Assembly (NCBI RefSeq): GCF_003330725.1
Contig: NZ_CP030840.1
Span: forward strand, 7,048,012-7,112,011
Source: Acidisarcina polymorpha
GTDB lineage: Bacteria > Acidobacteriota > Terriglobia > Terriglobales > Acidobacteriaceae
Direction of reading: 5' to 3'
DNA length: 64,000 nt
In this document: piece after piece, positions 27,384-36,310 of the stretch
Layout: each line of letters starts with the position of its first letter
Numbering within the stretch: position 1 is the first letter of the stretch
Notes under the pieces: model-generated
Database searches by the model: none
The model's input: only the letters and a program-made list of their open reading frames with translations
What the model was told of the DNA's origin: nothing
Program-made: the position numbers and the translations under genes

Positions 27384-28412
27384 TTATTGTTGTTGTGGTG
27401 CCGAAGGGGACGACGGAGCACTCCGAGGAGATTGCCCGTTTGCGGGCTGCTGCGTGGCGCCGATCGGTGAACTGCCGGACGAACCGGACGAGTTCAAGGC
27501 CGCTAAACTGTTTTGAACCAGCGTTACATGAACCACACTGCCGGTGGTTGCATTGCCCGTGGTCGTTGAATTGTCAGAACTTTGCAGTGCCGCATTCCCC
27601 ATTCCGAGAACGTGAACGCGATAGACCGGAACTTGATGATCTTCTACGAGATACCGAACGACAGCGTTGGCCAACTTCTCCGAACTCTGTATACCCGCCT
27701 GCCCCTTCGCACGGCTATATCCTTGAACCTCAATCAAATAACCTTTTTGCCCCTGGAGCTGCGAGGCGATCCCATCCAGCGCATCTTTTGCTTTGCTATT
27801 CAATGCAAGCTGCCCGGGACGAAAATGAATTTCAGTGTCGCTGACGGTCTGGTACTGATCAAGATTTGCGACCGTTGACCCAAGCTGCTGGGTCCTCGTT
27901 CCCGATTGCTGCGCGAGTTGCTGGGCTTGTGAAGCCGTCGAGTTCGCACTGGCAGCCTGCTGGCTAGCCTGATCGGCAGTGCTTTGAGCCTGATGAATTC
28001 CCGCTTGTGCCCGCTGATCTACATCCTTGATATCGTTGCCGTTCTTCGCGCTTAACTGGTCGAGCTCATTGAGCCGGTCTTTCACCGGATTCACTTGCCG
28101 ATTTACCCATTTTTTGCGGGCGAAAGGGTTCAAATGTCCCCAGAAGCCCTCATTCGACTGAACTGATAAAGGCTGTCCAGTCGCGTACGTCTTCGAATCT
28201 GTCGGACTAGGCTGTGAAGCCGTATTCGGCTGCGCCTGTGATATAGCCGACGTTTGCGACGCGTCAGCAGCGCTCGGAGCGGGAGCAGTTTGGGCGACAC
28301 TCGACAAAGTCGTCTCTGACGCTAGAAGTGGCACTGCCAGTGCCGTGCTGAGCAGCCAGGTTGTTTGCTTAACTACCAACAGGGTACATCCTCTTGATTT
28401 GATATATAGCAT
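27384..28412 (-). CDS. OmpA-like domain protein with central coiled coil
   Basis: An exported protein of up to 342 residues. A signal-like segment (TTWLLSTALAVPLLAS) is followed by an Ala/Ser/Gln-rich linker, a Gln/Ala-rich region with likely coiled coil (about 110-180, for example QAQSTADQASQQAAS), and a C-terminal OmpA-like peptidoglycan-binding domain (about 185-300, with EIHFRPGQLALNSKAK and LIEVQGYSRAKG). The last 45 residues are low complexity. The probable start is a TTG about 12 codons inside, with AGAGG ten bases upstream; the outer ATG at 28412 is kept here. It probably links the envelope to peptidoglycan. A strong terminator follows. Confidence 0.8.
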   Translation of the reverse strand: MLYIKSRGCTLLVVKQTTWLLSTALAVPLLASETTLSSVAQTAPAPSAADASQTSAISQAQPNTASQPSPTDSKTYATGQPLSVQSNEGFWGHLNPFARKKWVNRQVNPVKDRLNELDQLSAKNGNDIKDVDQRAQAGIHQAQSTADQASQQAASANSTASQAQQLAQQSGTRTQQLGSTVANLDQYQTVSDTEIHFRPGQLALNSKAKDALDGIASQLQGQKGYLIEVQGYSRAKGQAGIQSSEKLANAVVRYLVEDHQVPVYRVHVLGMGNAALQSSDNSTTTGNATTGSVVHVTLVQNSLAALNSSGSSGSSPIGATQQPANGQSPRSAPSSPSAPQQQ

Positions 28413-28617
28413 TTACCTCGCCAAACTCCTTTAGGTGCTGATCTTTCTGTAAACCGCTGCTTTTTAGCGGGTTGTCGATTGGGAAAAAAAGAAAGGGAGT
28501 CAAATCTGCTTCGACAACCATCCTTTTTTTCCCGGACAACGAGCACTTTCTACTCTGACTGGCCCGATCGCCTGCGGCTCAGGTAACCGGAATTCGACAA
28601 CCGATATAACTACTTAA

Positions 28618-29157
28618 TTAACCGGTTCCGACCTGCACCACCCGGACTTCCGGATACTGCTGATTCCAGTCTGCAGGCACACTGTCGAAGATCAATCGAA
28701 ACTCACGCTGCTCGCCGGGCTTTAACGGAGAAGCGCTCACGGGCTGAGTATCCACGTATGGTTCCCGGGTTCGGATCAGGTTCAGTGGCAATGTCTCTTT
28801 CTGTGCGACTTCCTTGAGTTCGTTGCGAAAAGCCACCTGAACCGTGATCCCGGTGAGGACGTTGGCCCCCTGGTTCGTAATCTTGCCATCCAGATAAGTC
28901 ACCTTGCCCCCGGCAAAGTTACTCGCCTCACTCATGTGAACATCGCTGATCGGCAGATTGACGGCGTAGGGATCGGCCGGCGCCAGACCCGGCCCCGCGC
29001 CAATTGGAGCAGGGGTGCGTCGACCAAAAACAACGATACAGCCAAGACCGATCAGAACGACTGCCCCGGCTATTGCCCACGGTAGCCACGATGTCTTTTC
29101 GGTGTCCGACTGAGTGAATTTCAGCTCCTGGTCCCCGCGGGCGTTGTGCTCATCCAT
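28618..29157 (-). CDS. DUF2393-like membrane-anchored protein
   Basis: A 179-residue protein with a short cytoplasmic N-terminus, one transmembrane helix (about 24-44, LPWAIAGAVVLIGLGCIVVF) and an extracytoplasmic beta domain. The domain carries GKVTYLDGKITNQGANVLTG and LKPGEQREFRLIFDSVPADWN, the pattern of DUF2393/FxLYD immunoglobulin-like domains found in Acidobacteria. The function of these proteins is unknown. It lies 205 bases upstream of the OmpA-like gene on the same strand. Confidence 0.78.
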   Translation of the reverse strand: MDEHNARGDQELKFTQSDTEKTSWLPWAIAGAVVLIGLGCIVVFGRRTPAPIGAGPGLAPADPYAVNLPISDVHMSEASNFAGGKVTYLDGKITNQGANVLTGITVQVAFRNELKEVAQKETLPLNLIRTREPYVDTQPVSASPLKPGEQREFRLIFDSVPADWNQQYPEVRVVQVGTG

Positions 29158-29493
29158 AATCTTTGCTCGTTCCTACAAGACGATTCTAGTGGAAGATCTT
29201 CGACGCGCTGTGAACAGAGATGTAGCGCGGAGCCATGGAACCCTAAAGCGACGTCTGAACCCTGAAACGATGTCTTCCCAGGAATCACCATGGTGATGAT
29301 CAGCAAGATCAGAGATTTTCACCGATGAAGAGTCCGGCTTCCGGGCCAAGAAGAATGATTGGAAACCAAAAGGCCACATCGAGCATAGAAAAGTGACTTT
29401 TCCGGGAAGACGCCACTACTGCCCGGTGTTCTTTATGCAGCGGACGAGCAAATACTCTCGTCGCAGCTGGACCCTATATGGATGGAGCACGCG
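29158..29493. other. Gene-free interval
   Basis: Between the divergently read DUF2393 gene and the short membrane peptide I see no supported gene, terminator or riboswitch. Short antisense frames are present but have no ribosome sites. Promoters for both flanking genes are expected here. Confidence 0.45.
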
Positions 29494-29625
29494 ATGAATA
29501 CATCTACCGAATCAAGCAAGTGCGCCAGGATGACAGTCAAACTTGAGCTGTCCGACTACACCTACCAAGCTGCGACCGTGGTTGCCGCGCTTTTGTTGGT
29601 TTTGTCCGTTATGGTTTATCGGTGA
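29494..29625 (+). CDS. 43-residue single-span membrane peptide
   Basis: A short frame from ATG 29494 to TGA 29623-29625 encodes 43 residues with a polar N-terminus (MNTSTESSKCARMTVKLE) and one C-terminal membrane helix (AATVVAALLLVLSVMVY, about 25-41) ending in Arg. GGAG lies six bases before the ATG, ideal spacing. It is convergent with the DnaC-like gene, 16 bases away. Small single-span peptides of this type often modulate membrane complexes, but no partner can be named. It rests on the ribosome site and the membrane composition only. Confidence 0.5.
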   Translation: MNTSTESSKCARMTVKLELSDYTYQAATVVAALLLVLSVMVYR

Positions 29626-29641
29626 CGGAGAAGCCAAAAGG

Positions 29642-30415
29642 CTAATTCCGCTTCGTCATTTTGCCGAATTTCGAAGCGTTGTTCTCCTCGCGCCCTAGTG
29701 TCTCCCGATAGTCCGCGCCTTGCATCTTCACCTCCCTGCACATCTCGAGCAAACGCGAACGCATGCGGTCTCCGATCCTGTCGCCTAGCGTCAGCCCGCC
29801 GCCGGCGCCTCCGGACGGAAGATTCTCGAAGTTGGTAGTCACAATGGTGACCCGTTTCTGGTTATAGCGGGTGTTGAGCACCATGGCGACCGTATCCCAC
29901 ACCCAGTCGGTCGGCTTCACCGAACCTAAATCGTCAAGCACCAGGACTTCCGCGTTGAAGACCGGCTCCAGCACCTGCAGCTCGGTCGTAGACGTCAGCG
30001 GGTTCCAGGAGTTCTGAATGTCTTTCAACAACTGCTGGTAATAGCAGAAAAGCCCGTTGCAGCCTTTTTCCAGAACCAACACCTTCAGGATGCCCACTGC
30101 CAAATGGGTTTTGCCCAGTCCGGACGAGCCAGAGAACATGAGCCCCCTGCCCGGAGTCATCATCGCGGGATAGTCATCGGCGAAGCGCTTGGCGACGATC
30201 TGCGCCATTTGCAGCGATGCATCGGTCGCGGGACCCTTGATGTCGTACGACTCGAGGGTCGCCTCCTCGTACTTGGGCGGGATCCTGGAACGGCCGAAGG
30301 CGTAGCTCAGCTTACGTGTCTGCCGGCATTCGCACGCCTCCGCGAATCGCTGGCCGTTTGGACGCACCACCACCCGCATCCCCATCCCGTCGCATCTTGT
30401 ACAAGTTTCCGTCAT
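29642..30415 (-). CDS. DnaC/IstB-like AAA+ ATPase with zinc-binding N-terminus
   Basis: A 257-residue ATPase resembling the DnaC helicase loader and IstB proteins. The N-terminus has CTRC (5-8) and CEC (28-30), a probable zinc site. Walker A is [14 protein letters not shown] near residue 95, Walker B is VLVLDDLGS near 155, and sensor-like IVTTNFE is near 193. The ATG at 30415 is chosen because the protein then begins at the zinc motif; the frame continues to 30475 without a better site. No transposase is adjacent, so a replication helicase-loader role is more likely than IstB transposition. The gene is divergent from rpmE. Confidence 0.87.
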   Translation of the reverse strand: MTETCTRCDGMGMRVVVRPNGQRFAEACECRQTRKLSYAFGRSRIPPKYEEATLESYDIKGPATDASLQMAQIVAKRFADDYPAMMTPGRGLMFSGSSGLGKTHLAVGILKVLVLEKGCNGLFCYYQQLLKDIQNSWNPLTSTTELQVLEPVFNAEVLVLDDLGSVKPTDWVWDTVAMVLNTRYNQKRVTIVTTNFENLPSGGAGGGLTLGDRIGDRMRSRLLEMCREVKMQGADYRETLGREENNASKFGKMTKRN

Positions 30416-30526
30416 CCAATCTATTGTCACCGTAACCCATGTCGGAATCGAATGCCAGCGAAGCAGCCGTTGCAAAAGGTGGAAATCGCGACTAAACTAA
30501 AGGTTCCGTCCAGAAAGGTCTTTGTC

Positions 30527-30760
30527 ATGCCAAAAGAGGGGATTCACCCAAGCTATAACGAAATTCGCGTCATGTGCGCCTGCGGCTCGAACTTCGCTAC
30601 CCGTTCGACCCATAAGGGCGACATTCACGTCGAAATCTGCTCGCAATGCCATCCGTTTTTCACCGGCAAGCAGAAGCTGGTCGACACTGCCGGTCGCGTA
30701 GAACGCTTCCGCCGCAAATACGCCGCATCGGATGCTGGCAAAGCGGTTGCCGCCAAGTAA
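30527..30760 (+). CDS. rpmE: 50S ribosomal protein L31 (zinc-binding form)
   Basis: Ribosomal protein bL31 (77 aa), which bridges the two subunits. The ATG at 30527 gives [20 protein letters not shown], the standard start; a long upstream extension of the frame is not real. Zinc-ligand Cys residues are in CACG and [13 protein letters not shown], so this is the zinc-replete C+ type. A strong terminator follows at 30781-30807. Confidence 0.96.
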   Translation: MPKEGIHPSYNEIRVMCACGSNFATRSTHKGDIHVEICSQCHPFFTGKQKLVDTAGRVERFRRKYAASDAGKAVAAK

Positions 30761-30780
30761 CCGGATCGCGGGACAGGGAG

Positions 30781-30807
30781 AAGCCTCCGCTGCGGCGGGG
30801 GCTTTTT
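30781..30807 (+). terminator. Intrinsic terminator after rpmE
   Basis: A 9-bp stem AGCCTCCGC/GCGGGGGCT (30782-30790 with 30795-30803, one G-U pair) with a four-base loop, followed by TTTTC. It begins about 20 bases after the rpmE stop. Confidence 0.85.
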
Positions 30808-30851
30808 CGTTGCAGAGTGCTCCGACCCGTTTTCGACACGAATAGGATCTG

Positions 30852-32120
30852 ATGTCCAGACGAAAAGTTTCGATGAAGAAGGACTGGGACAACCCGCTCG
30901 AGCACTTAATGCCAGAGCACGCGCGCGTCCCCGCCTCCTTCGACATCGGTGGTGTCGCGATCGCTCCGGCGACCGTTCTCGCGCCCATGGCTGGAGTTAC
31001 CGACACCGTCTTTCGCCGCTTCATCCGCAATGCCAGCCTGTTTACAACGCCCGCTCCCCAAGTCGGTGAGGCCAAACTGGACTTGTCTTCGGTTTCGGAC
31101 GCAACCAGCGTTGACGCCGAGATTACCAACCAGCAGTCGGGCTGCGGATTGATCATGACCGAGTTCACCTCGGCGGATGGTCTAGCCCGAATGCGCGAAT
31201 CAAAACGCAAACGCTATCTCACCTTCTACGAAGACGAACACCCGATTGCCGCACAACTCTTCGGCTCGAACCCAGCCACGCTTGCCGACGCCGCACGGAT
31301 CGTCGAGGACACCGGCTTCGATATCGTGGACTTGAATCTCGGCTGCCCGGCCAAGCGGGTCGTCGCCTGCAACGGAGGCAGCGGGCTGCTCCGCGACCTG
31401 CCGCTGATTGGGAAGATCTTCGAGTCGATCCGGGCTGCCGTCACGATTCCCTTCACCGTCAAGTTTCGTCTCGGGTGGAGCGATGAGCAAATCATCTGCG
31501 TTGAGCTTGCCCGTCTGGCGGAGGAATCCGGGCTCAATGCGGTCGCGCTTCACGCCCGCACCCGGGAACAGGGCTACTCCGGCCAGGCACGCTGGGAGCA
31601 CATCGCCGCCGTGAAAGACGCTGTCTCCATTCCGGTCATCGGCAACGGAGACATCCGCACCCCCGAAGACGCCGTAGCCATGGTCGCCCAAACCGGTTGC
31701 GACGCGGTGATGATCGGCCGCGCTGCTCCGTCGAATCCGTGGATCTTTCGCCAGATCGCGCAATACACCGCCCTCGGGCGCTACGATCAGCCGACGGAGC
31801 TGGACCGTTATCGCATCATTCGTGCCTATTTTCGGATGCTGCTCGAAACCGCCTCCGAAGCGGGCGACGATGGCGAAGGTCAAGGCACCGGCTACGAGGG
31901 CCGCAACTACGCCCCCGGCAAGATGAAGCAGTTCGCCTCCTGGTTCACTCATGGAGTGCCCGGTGGAGGCGCGCTTCGCAAGGCTATCTACGAATGCAAG
32001 TCAGGCCCTGCGGTTCTCGATGCGGTTGAGGATTTCTTTTCGAACCGCCTCACGGACGGAATCACTGCTACGGAAGCTGACGCGATCGATCAGCCGGTCT
32101 TCGCCGAATGCTCCTGGTGA
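30852..32120 (+). CDS. dus: tRNA-dihydrouridine synthase (DusB-like)
   Basis: A flavoenzyme (422 aa) that reduces uridine in the tRNA D-loop. It has LAPMAGVTDTVFRRF near residue 43, AAQLFGSNPATLADAARI, the catalytic Cys in DLNLGCPAKRVV, GGSGLLRDL, and VIGNGDIRTPEDA with AVMIGRAAPSNPWIF for FMN binding. Between FRRFIR and CGLIMTEF there are about 35 extra residues (TTPAPQVGEAKLDLSSV and following) compared with typical DusB, and a second acidic Gly-rich insertion near residue 340 (GDDGEGQGTGYEG). It sits after the rpmE terminator. Confidence 0.94.
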   Translation: MSRRKVSMKKDWDNPLEHLMPEHARVPASFDIGGVAIAPATVLAPMAGVTDTVFRRFIRNASLFTTPAPQVGEAKLDLSSVSDATSVDAEITNQQSGCGLIMTEFTSADGLARMRESKRKRYLTFYEDEHPIAAQLFGSNPATLADAARIVEDTGFDIVDLNLGCPAKRVVACNGGSGLLRDLPLIGKIFESIRAAVTIPFTVKFRLGWSDEQIICVELARLAEESGLNAVALHARTREQGYSGQARWEHIAAVKDAVSIPVIGNGDIRTPEDAVAMVAQTGCDAVMIGRAAPSNPWIFRQIAQYTALGRYDQPTELDRYRIIRAYFRMLLETASEAGDDGEGQGTGYEGRNYAPGKMKQFASWFTHGVPGGGALRKAIYECKSGPAVLDAVEDFFSNRLTDGITATEADAIDQPVFAECSW

Positions 32121-32339
32121 ATCAACCCTACTGAGATCACAAGTATGTGCGCTGCCTAAACGGCCGCGGGCATTTCGCTCATTTTCGAATCGAGAATCGG
32201 TCTTCGTTCCTTCCAAAAGGCGCAGCAACGGTCTCAATCGGCCGGATATGGAAGATTGATTGGGCAGTCATCATCGCGACGGGATTTATATTCAACTCTA
32301 TTTTGAATTTGAACCCGTGATCGACAGGAGAGCCGGTCC

Positions 32340-34355
32340 TTGAGATTGCCCTCACTTCCATTCAACCGCCATTATCGGACCCTCGCGGTGACGGTGCTCC
32401 TTCTCGTCTTCACACTGCAACTTGTGCACGTGGCGCGGGTGTACTCGGCGAACTGGGACGAGGCGCATCACCTGTACGACGGCTACAACATCTGGACGAA
32501 GCATGATTACCGGTTGAATGCCGAAGTGCCGCCGCTGGTGAAGCTTACGGCTGCACTCCCGCTGCTGCGAATGCATCTTCAGGTTCCGCCTGACCTAGGA
32601 AAGTCTCAAGGGCTTGAAGCCTTCCTAGACGGCCGGTTGTTTGTCTTCGGAAATGGCGGAGACCGCGTTCTCTTTCCAGCGCGTATGGCATGCATGTTGT
32701 TTGCACTGCTGCTGGCCGTGCTGCTTTACATGGCAACCCAAGAAATGTTCGGCGGTATCGCCGCACTGGCCGCTCTGTCACTGTTCACCTTTGACCCGCT
32801 CGTGCTCGCGCATGGCGCCTTGGTGTCGACTGATGTTGGCAGTGCCTGCTTCATCTTCGGATCTGTATACGCCTTCTACCGCTATTCCCAGGTTCCGAAA
32901 CTTCCGCGTCTTCTTGTTGTTGGTCTGGCGACGGGACTCGCGATGACCGCAAAATTTACAGGGATCTTCGTCTTCCCGATGCTCGTGCTCCTCGCCGGAG
33001 TCGAAGCGCTGCTCGCACGAAGCTGGACGGTGCTGGGAAAGCGCCTGATGGCGTGCGCGGCGATTCTGCTCTGCGCTTGGGTGGTGACCTGGGCATTCTA
33101 CGGGTTTCGCTACGCACCGGCTCCGGGTGGCAAAGAGCTTTCGCCGAGTCTCGGGCCCTATGTTGCCTCTATGCCGAATAAGACCAATGCTGCGGAGCTA
33201 TCGGCGGTTTCTAAGTTTCACCTGCTGCCCGAGGGATATATCTGGGGACTGGCCAATACCAAGAAGACAGAGTGGGAGTACACCAGCTACTTCTTCGGAA
33301 GAATGTACCGTCATGGACCATGGCAGTACTTTCCCGTTGCGTTTCTCATCAAATCCACGCTCCCGTTGTTGTTTTCACTGGCGTTGTTTCCGTTCTTCTG
33401 GCTTCGGCGTCAGGATCGGCATGCGCGCGAGCTGTGCTTTCTGCTGATTCCCGTCGTGTTTTATTTCGCGCTGGTGACCACGTCGCATATGGATATTGGC
33501 GCACGGCACCTGATGCCGATCTTCCCGTTTCTCTATGCTCTCGCGGGCGTCACGATCGCGCACGCGATCGTTCGTAGCCGGGGCTGGGCTGCGGTCGCAG
33601 CGGCGCTGCTGCTGTGGCAGGTTCTTACTTCGGCCCGCTCCGCTCCCGCGTACATGGCCTACGGGAATGAGGCGTGGGGTGGACCCTCGCAGGTTCATCG
33701 CTACCTCAGCGATGCGAACGTCGATTGGGGGCAGCAGCTGAAGGCGGTGAAACAGTACCTGGATCAAAATCACATTCAGGACTGTTGGTTTGCCTATTTC
33801 CCGGACGGAGCGGTTGAGCCTTCCGACTACGGCGTCAATTGCAAGCGACTGCCGACCGGAAGTTCGCTCTGGTGGTTCAGATTGCCAATGGACGTTCCCC
33901 CGGTGATCGACGGGACGATTCTGATCAGCGACAGTGATCTGGAGGGCGTCGAGTCGGGAGACGGACCGTTAAACTGGTTCAATCCATTTGTCGGATTGAA
34001 GCCGGCAGCGGTAATTCAGGATGGAGTCTATGTCTATCACGGACGGTTTGCCGTGCCATTAATGGCAGCCCTGGTGGACGTGCGAAAGACAGGCGACCTC
34101 CTCAAAGCCGGCCAGGCGGACGCGGCTCTCGCTACCGCGCAGGAGGCCGTCAAGCTCGCACCGGACTCCGCCATCACGCAACTCAACCTGGCTGACACGC
34201 TCATCTTGAAGCAGCAATGGGGCGAGGCATTCGACCACTATCAACGCGCGGGGGAGTTAGCGCGAACCATCCGGCCCGAGCTTGAGGACGAAGACATGAT
34301 TCCAAGAAGCGAAAAAGGAATGGAGTTGGCCGAAAGCCATCTTCATCAACCGTGA
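32340..34355 (+). CDS. GT39-like membrane glycosyltransferase with C-terminal TPR region
   Basis: A 671-residue integral membrane protein of the GT-C fold, related to protein-mannosyltransferase/ArnT-type enzymes that use polyprenyl-phosphate sugars. The first helix (about 15-33) is followed by the acidic loop motif NWDEAHH, expected to hold the catalytic Asp/Glu. About ten further helices extend to near residue 420, followed by a soluble extracytoplasmic domain. The last 75 residues (LLKAGQADAALATAQEAVK and on) form at least two TPR-like helical repeats. The start is TTG with GGAG nine bases upstream. The acceptor is unknown. Confidence 0.87.
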   Translation: MRLPSLPFNRHYRTLAVTVLLLVFTLQLVHVARVYSANWDEAHHLYDGYNIWTKHDYRLNAEVPPLVKLTAALPLLRMHLQVPPDLGKSQGLEAFLDGRLFVFGNGGDRVLFPARMACMLFALLLAVLLYMATQEMFGGIAALAALSLFTFDPLVLAHGALVSTDVGSACFIFGSVYAFYRYSQVPKLPRLLVVGLATGLAMTAKFTGIFVFPMLVLLAGVEALLARSWTVLGKRLMACAAILLCAWVVTWAFYGFRYAPAPGGKELSPSLGPYVASMPNKTNAAELSAVSKFHLLPEGYIWGLANTKKTEWEYTSYFFGRMYRHGPWQYFPVAFLIKSTLPLLFSLALFPFFWLRRQDRHARELCFLLIPVVFYFALVTTSHMDIGARHLMPIFPFLYALAGVTIAHAIVRSRGWAAVAAALLLWQVLTSARSAPAYMAYGNEAWGGPSQVHRYLSDANVDWGQQLKAVKQYLDQNHIQDCWFAYFPDGAVEPSDYGVNCKRLPTGSSLWWFRLPMDVPPVIDGTILISDSDLEGVESGDGPLNWFNPFVGLKPAAVIQDGVYVYHGRFAVPLMAALVDVRKTGDLLKAGQADAALATAQEAVKLAPDSAITQLNLADTLILKQQWGEAFDHYQRAGELARTIRPELEDEDMIPRSEKGMELAESHLHQP

Positions 34356-34394
34356 TGTACGCCTGATAGTGAAAATCGAGGGCAGCCGGTTACA

Positions 34395-35156
34395 TCATGC
34401 TGAAAGTGTGTGATGTGTCGGAGATGCGCTACGCGTGTGGAACGGGCACGTACCGGTCTCCGCTTCATTGTCGTCAGGAAGCGCATACTGCTTCCATTCA
34501 CGATTCGTGAGGTTCCCGTAAAACCCAATGTCAGGATGTACCGCCATTTCGTCATAAGCCAACATGCGCTTGTGTATGCGCTGCCGGACCGAGGCGGCGA
34601 TTGGTTGCGATGTTGCCGGGTCAATGAACAGGACTCTCGGCTGGAAGATAAGCACCGCGCCTGGACCGAGATTTCTGCTACGCCGGCGCCGGTAGGTGGG
34701 GGATGCTCCCACCACAAACATCTCGCAACCCTCAAACGCGAACTCCCAGAGCGGCTCGTCGGGCGTCCTGTCTATGGCCGGAGCTTGATCGTGCTCGTGA
34801 AGGAACTGCAGTGTCTGCCAGAAGCGCGCCACGAAGGCATGGTGGTCAGTCATCGATGGATCGGGCTCGAAGAACGCGGCCAGGCTCGAGCGTTCATGAG
34901 GAGGAGCGCCAATGAGGCTGACAAATTGCCGCATGTTGGTCACAAACTGATTTAGGCCATCCTGCGCGACGAACGTGTAAATCATCTCTCCGCGGGCCTC
35001 GGCACTCTGGCCGAAGAAACAGGGATACTCGGGGTTGCGAAGCCTGGCTTTGTATTGTTCATACGCCTCCAGCTTCCAGCTATTTTCGACTTGGACTCCC
35101 AGCCTGCCTTGATCAAGAACACGGCCTGTCCATTCTCGTGAAAAAGCGCAGATCAT
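34395..35156 (-). CDS. YqcI/YcgG family protein (GntA-type N-oxygenase fold)
   Basis: A 253-residue protein of the YqcI/YcgG family. The ATG at 35156 begins MICAFSREWTG; the frame runs on to 35552 but only inside the neighbouring gene. Conserved family blocks are PEYPCFFGQ (about 44-52), FFEPDPSM, FWQTLQFLHEHDQ, DEPLWEFAFEG, SRNLGPGAVLIFQPR, HPDIGFYGNLTNREWKQYALPDDN in two parts, and the terminal CPFH. From general knowledge, GntA of guanitoxin biosynthesis is a haem-dependent N-hydroxylase in this family. Its start overlaps the stop of the upstream membrane hydroxylase by four bases (ATGA), so the two are cotranslated. Substrate unknown. Confidence 0.87.
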   Translation of the reverse strand: MICAFSREWTGRVLDQGRLGVQVENSWKLEAYEQYKARLRNPEYPCFFGQSAEARGEMIYTFVAQDGLNQFVTNMRQFVSLIGAPPHERSSLAAFFEPDPSMTDHHAFVARFWQTLQFLHEHDQAPAIDRTPDEPLWEFAFEGCEMFVVGASPTYRRRRSRNLGPGAVLIFQPRVLFIDPATSQPIAASVRQRIHKRMLAYDEMAVHPDIGFYGNLTNREWKQYALPDDNEAETGTCPFHTRSASPTHHTLSA

Positions 35157-36088
35157 GCAGCCCTCATGGACGGCGTCTTCTTTCCTCGCCTGGCTAAGCG
35201 GATCATGCGGCGAAAGCCTGCAAGCTGCTGTTCTCCCCATGAGCCGCTGACTAGAGCAGGTTCGGCTCCGGCATCGCCAGTCTCGACGGTGTTGTCGCGA
35301 AATCTGGCAGTCCCAAAAGAAATGTCCCACAAGGACAAGGTAGTTCCGAAGTTGCAGCTGCGCCTCCCAGCGGCACGCAGCGCGTGGTGCGTGCGATGAA
35401 ATTGCGGGGAGACAAAGATGTGTCCCCCAAGCCATCCGTAGCCAACCCGGGTGTTTGCGTGGGAGATGCTGCCGAGAAGCCGGAAGCAAAGAATGAGGAA
35501 GGGAAACTGAAGCGACGGCACCCCGATAGTCAGGCCCACTAAGATCAGCCACACATAAGTGATCGCGTCTTCCAATATGTGCGAGCGGTCATCGGACCAG
35601 AAGGTCATCTGGTCTTCGGCATGATGAAGGGAGTGAATGCCATACCACCACCCATACCTGTGAGAGAGACGATGACGCCAATAGTCGGCTAGATCGAGAA
35701 GAGTGAAGTTCGCGATGAAGACGATAGCGGGCCACGACACGAGAAAAGGCAACAGTCGCGAAAGGGACGGCGGGGTGATCGCGTGGGCCTGCAGAAATCC
35801 ATTGAGCTGCCGGTGCAGCCAATCGTATTCAAAGAACGCGATGAGCGGATAAAGCACGATGCGGACAAAGAACGCATAGATCACGTCCGCCGCGATGCAG
35901 TTGCGTTTGGACCAACTCGTGAGCGGCCGGTACCGTTCGAGCGGTGTACAGATTGAAAAGCTGATGCACAGCTCCGCAACTCCGCAGGCAGCAAAAAACA
36001 GCCAAAGCGAAATAGCGTGCTCATAATGCTGCATGCCCAGCTTTTCTAACAACGATTGAATGAAATTGAGAATGCCGTCAACGCTCAT
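35153..36088 (-). CDS. Sterol desaturase/fatty acid hydroxylase family membrane enzyme
   Basis: A di-iron integral membrane oxygenase of about 311 residues. The ATG at 36088 (MSVDGILNF) is used; a TTG 18 codons upstream (36142) is also possible, and neither has a good ribosome site. Hydrophobic segments lie at about 25-45, 65-90, 110-130 and 180-210. The histidine clusters that bind two irons are HRLSH, then HSLHH about ten residues on, and HRTHH near residue 245. The family hydroxylates or desaturates lipids, sterols, carotenoids and, in some cases, amino-acid-derived substrates. It is followed with a 4-bp overlap by the YqcI/YcgG gene. Confidence 0.9.
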   Translation of the reverse strand: MSVDGILNFIQSLLEKLGMQHYEHAISLWLFFAACGVAELCISFSICTPLERYRPLTSWSKRNCIAADVIYAFFVRIVLYPLIAFFEYDWLHRQLNGFLQAHAITPPSLSRLLPFLVSWPAIVFIANFTLLDLADYWRHRLSHRYGWWYGIHSLHHAEDQMTFWSDDRSHILEDAITYVWLILVGLTIGVPSLQFPFLILCFRLLGSISHANTRVGYGWLGGHIFVSPQFHRTHHALRAAGRRSCNFGTTLSLWDISFGTARFRDNTVETGDAGAEPALVSGSWGEQQLAGFRRMIRLARRGKKTPSMRAA

Positions 36089-36310
36089 TGAGTACGCCGG
36101 ACTGGTGTGGGTGCCCACACATGCCGTCCTCCAAATATCCAACCAATACCAACTTGGCAGGTCCGGTCAGAGGGTTCCAGTTGTTTGCAGCTAACGTTGC
36201 GCTTCGTGCAGGGAACCACCGCAAGTCGCGGGGTTAATTTTGATTGTAACTCCATTCCGCTTCGCAAAATATTCAGGCTGAATTCCTTACCGTTTCAGCT
36301 TCTTCGCCCG

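Noticed and set aside
30104..30526. Long 5' extension of the rpmE frame.
   Set aside because: It runs through the opposite-strand DnaC-like gene; L31 begins at the ATG at 30527.
35157..35552. Extension of the YqcI/YcgG frame upstream of its ATG.
   Set aside because: It lies inside the hydroxylase gene and has no family similarity; the ATGA overlap gives a natural start.
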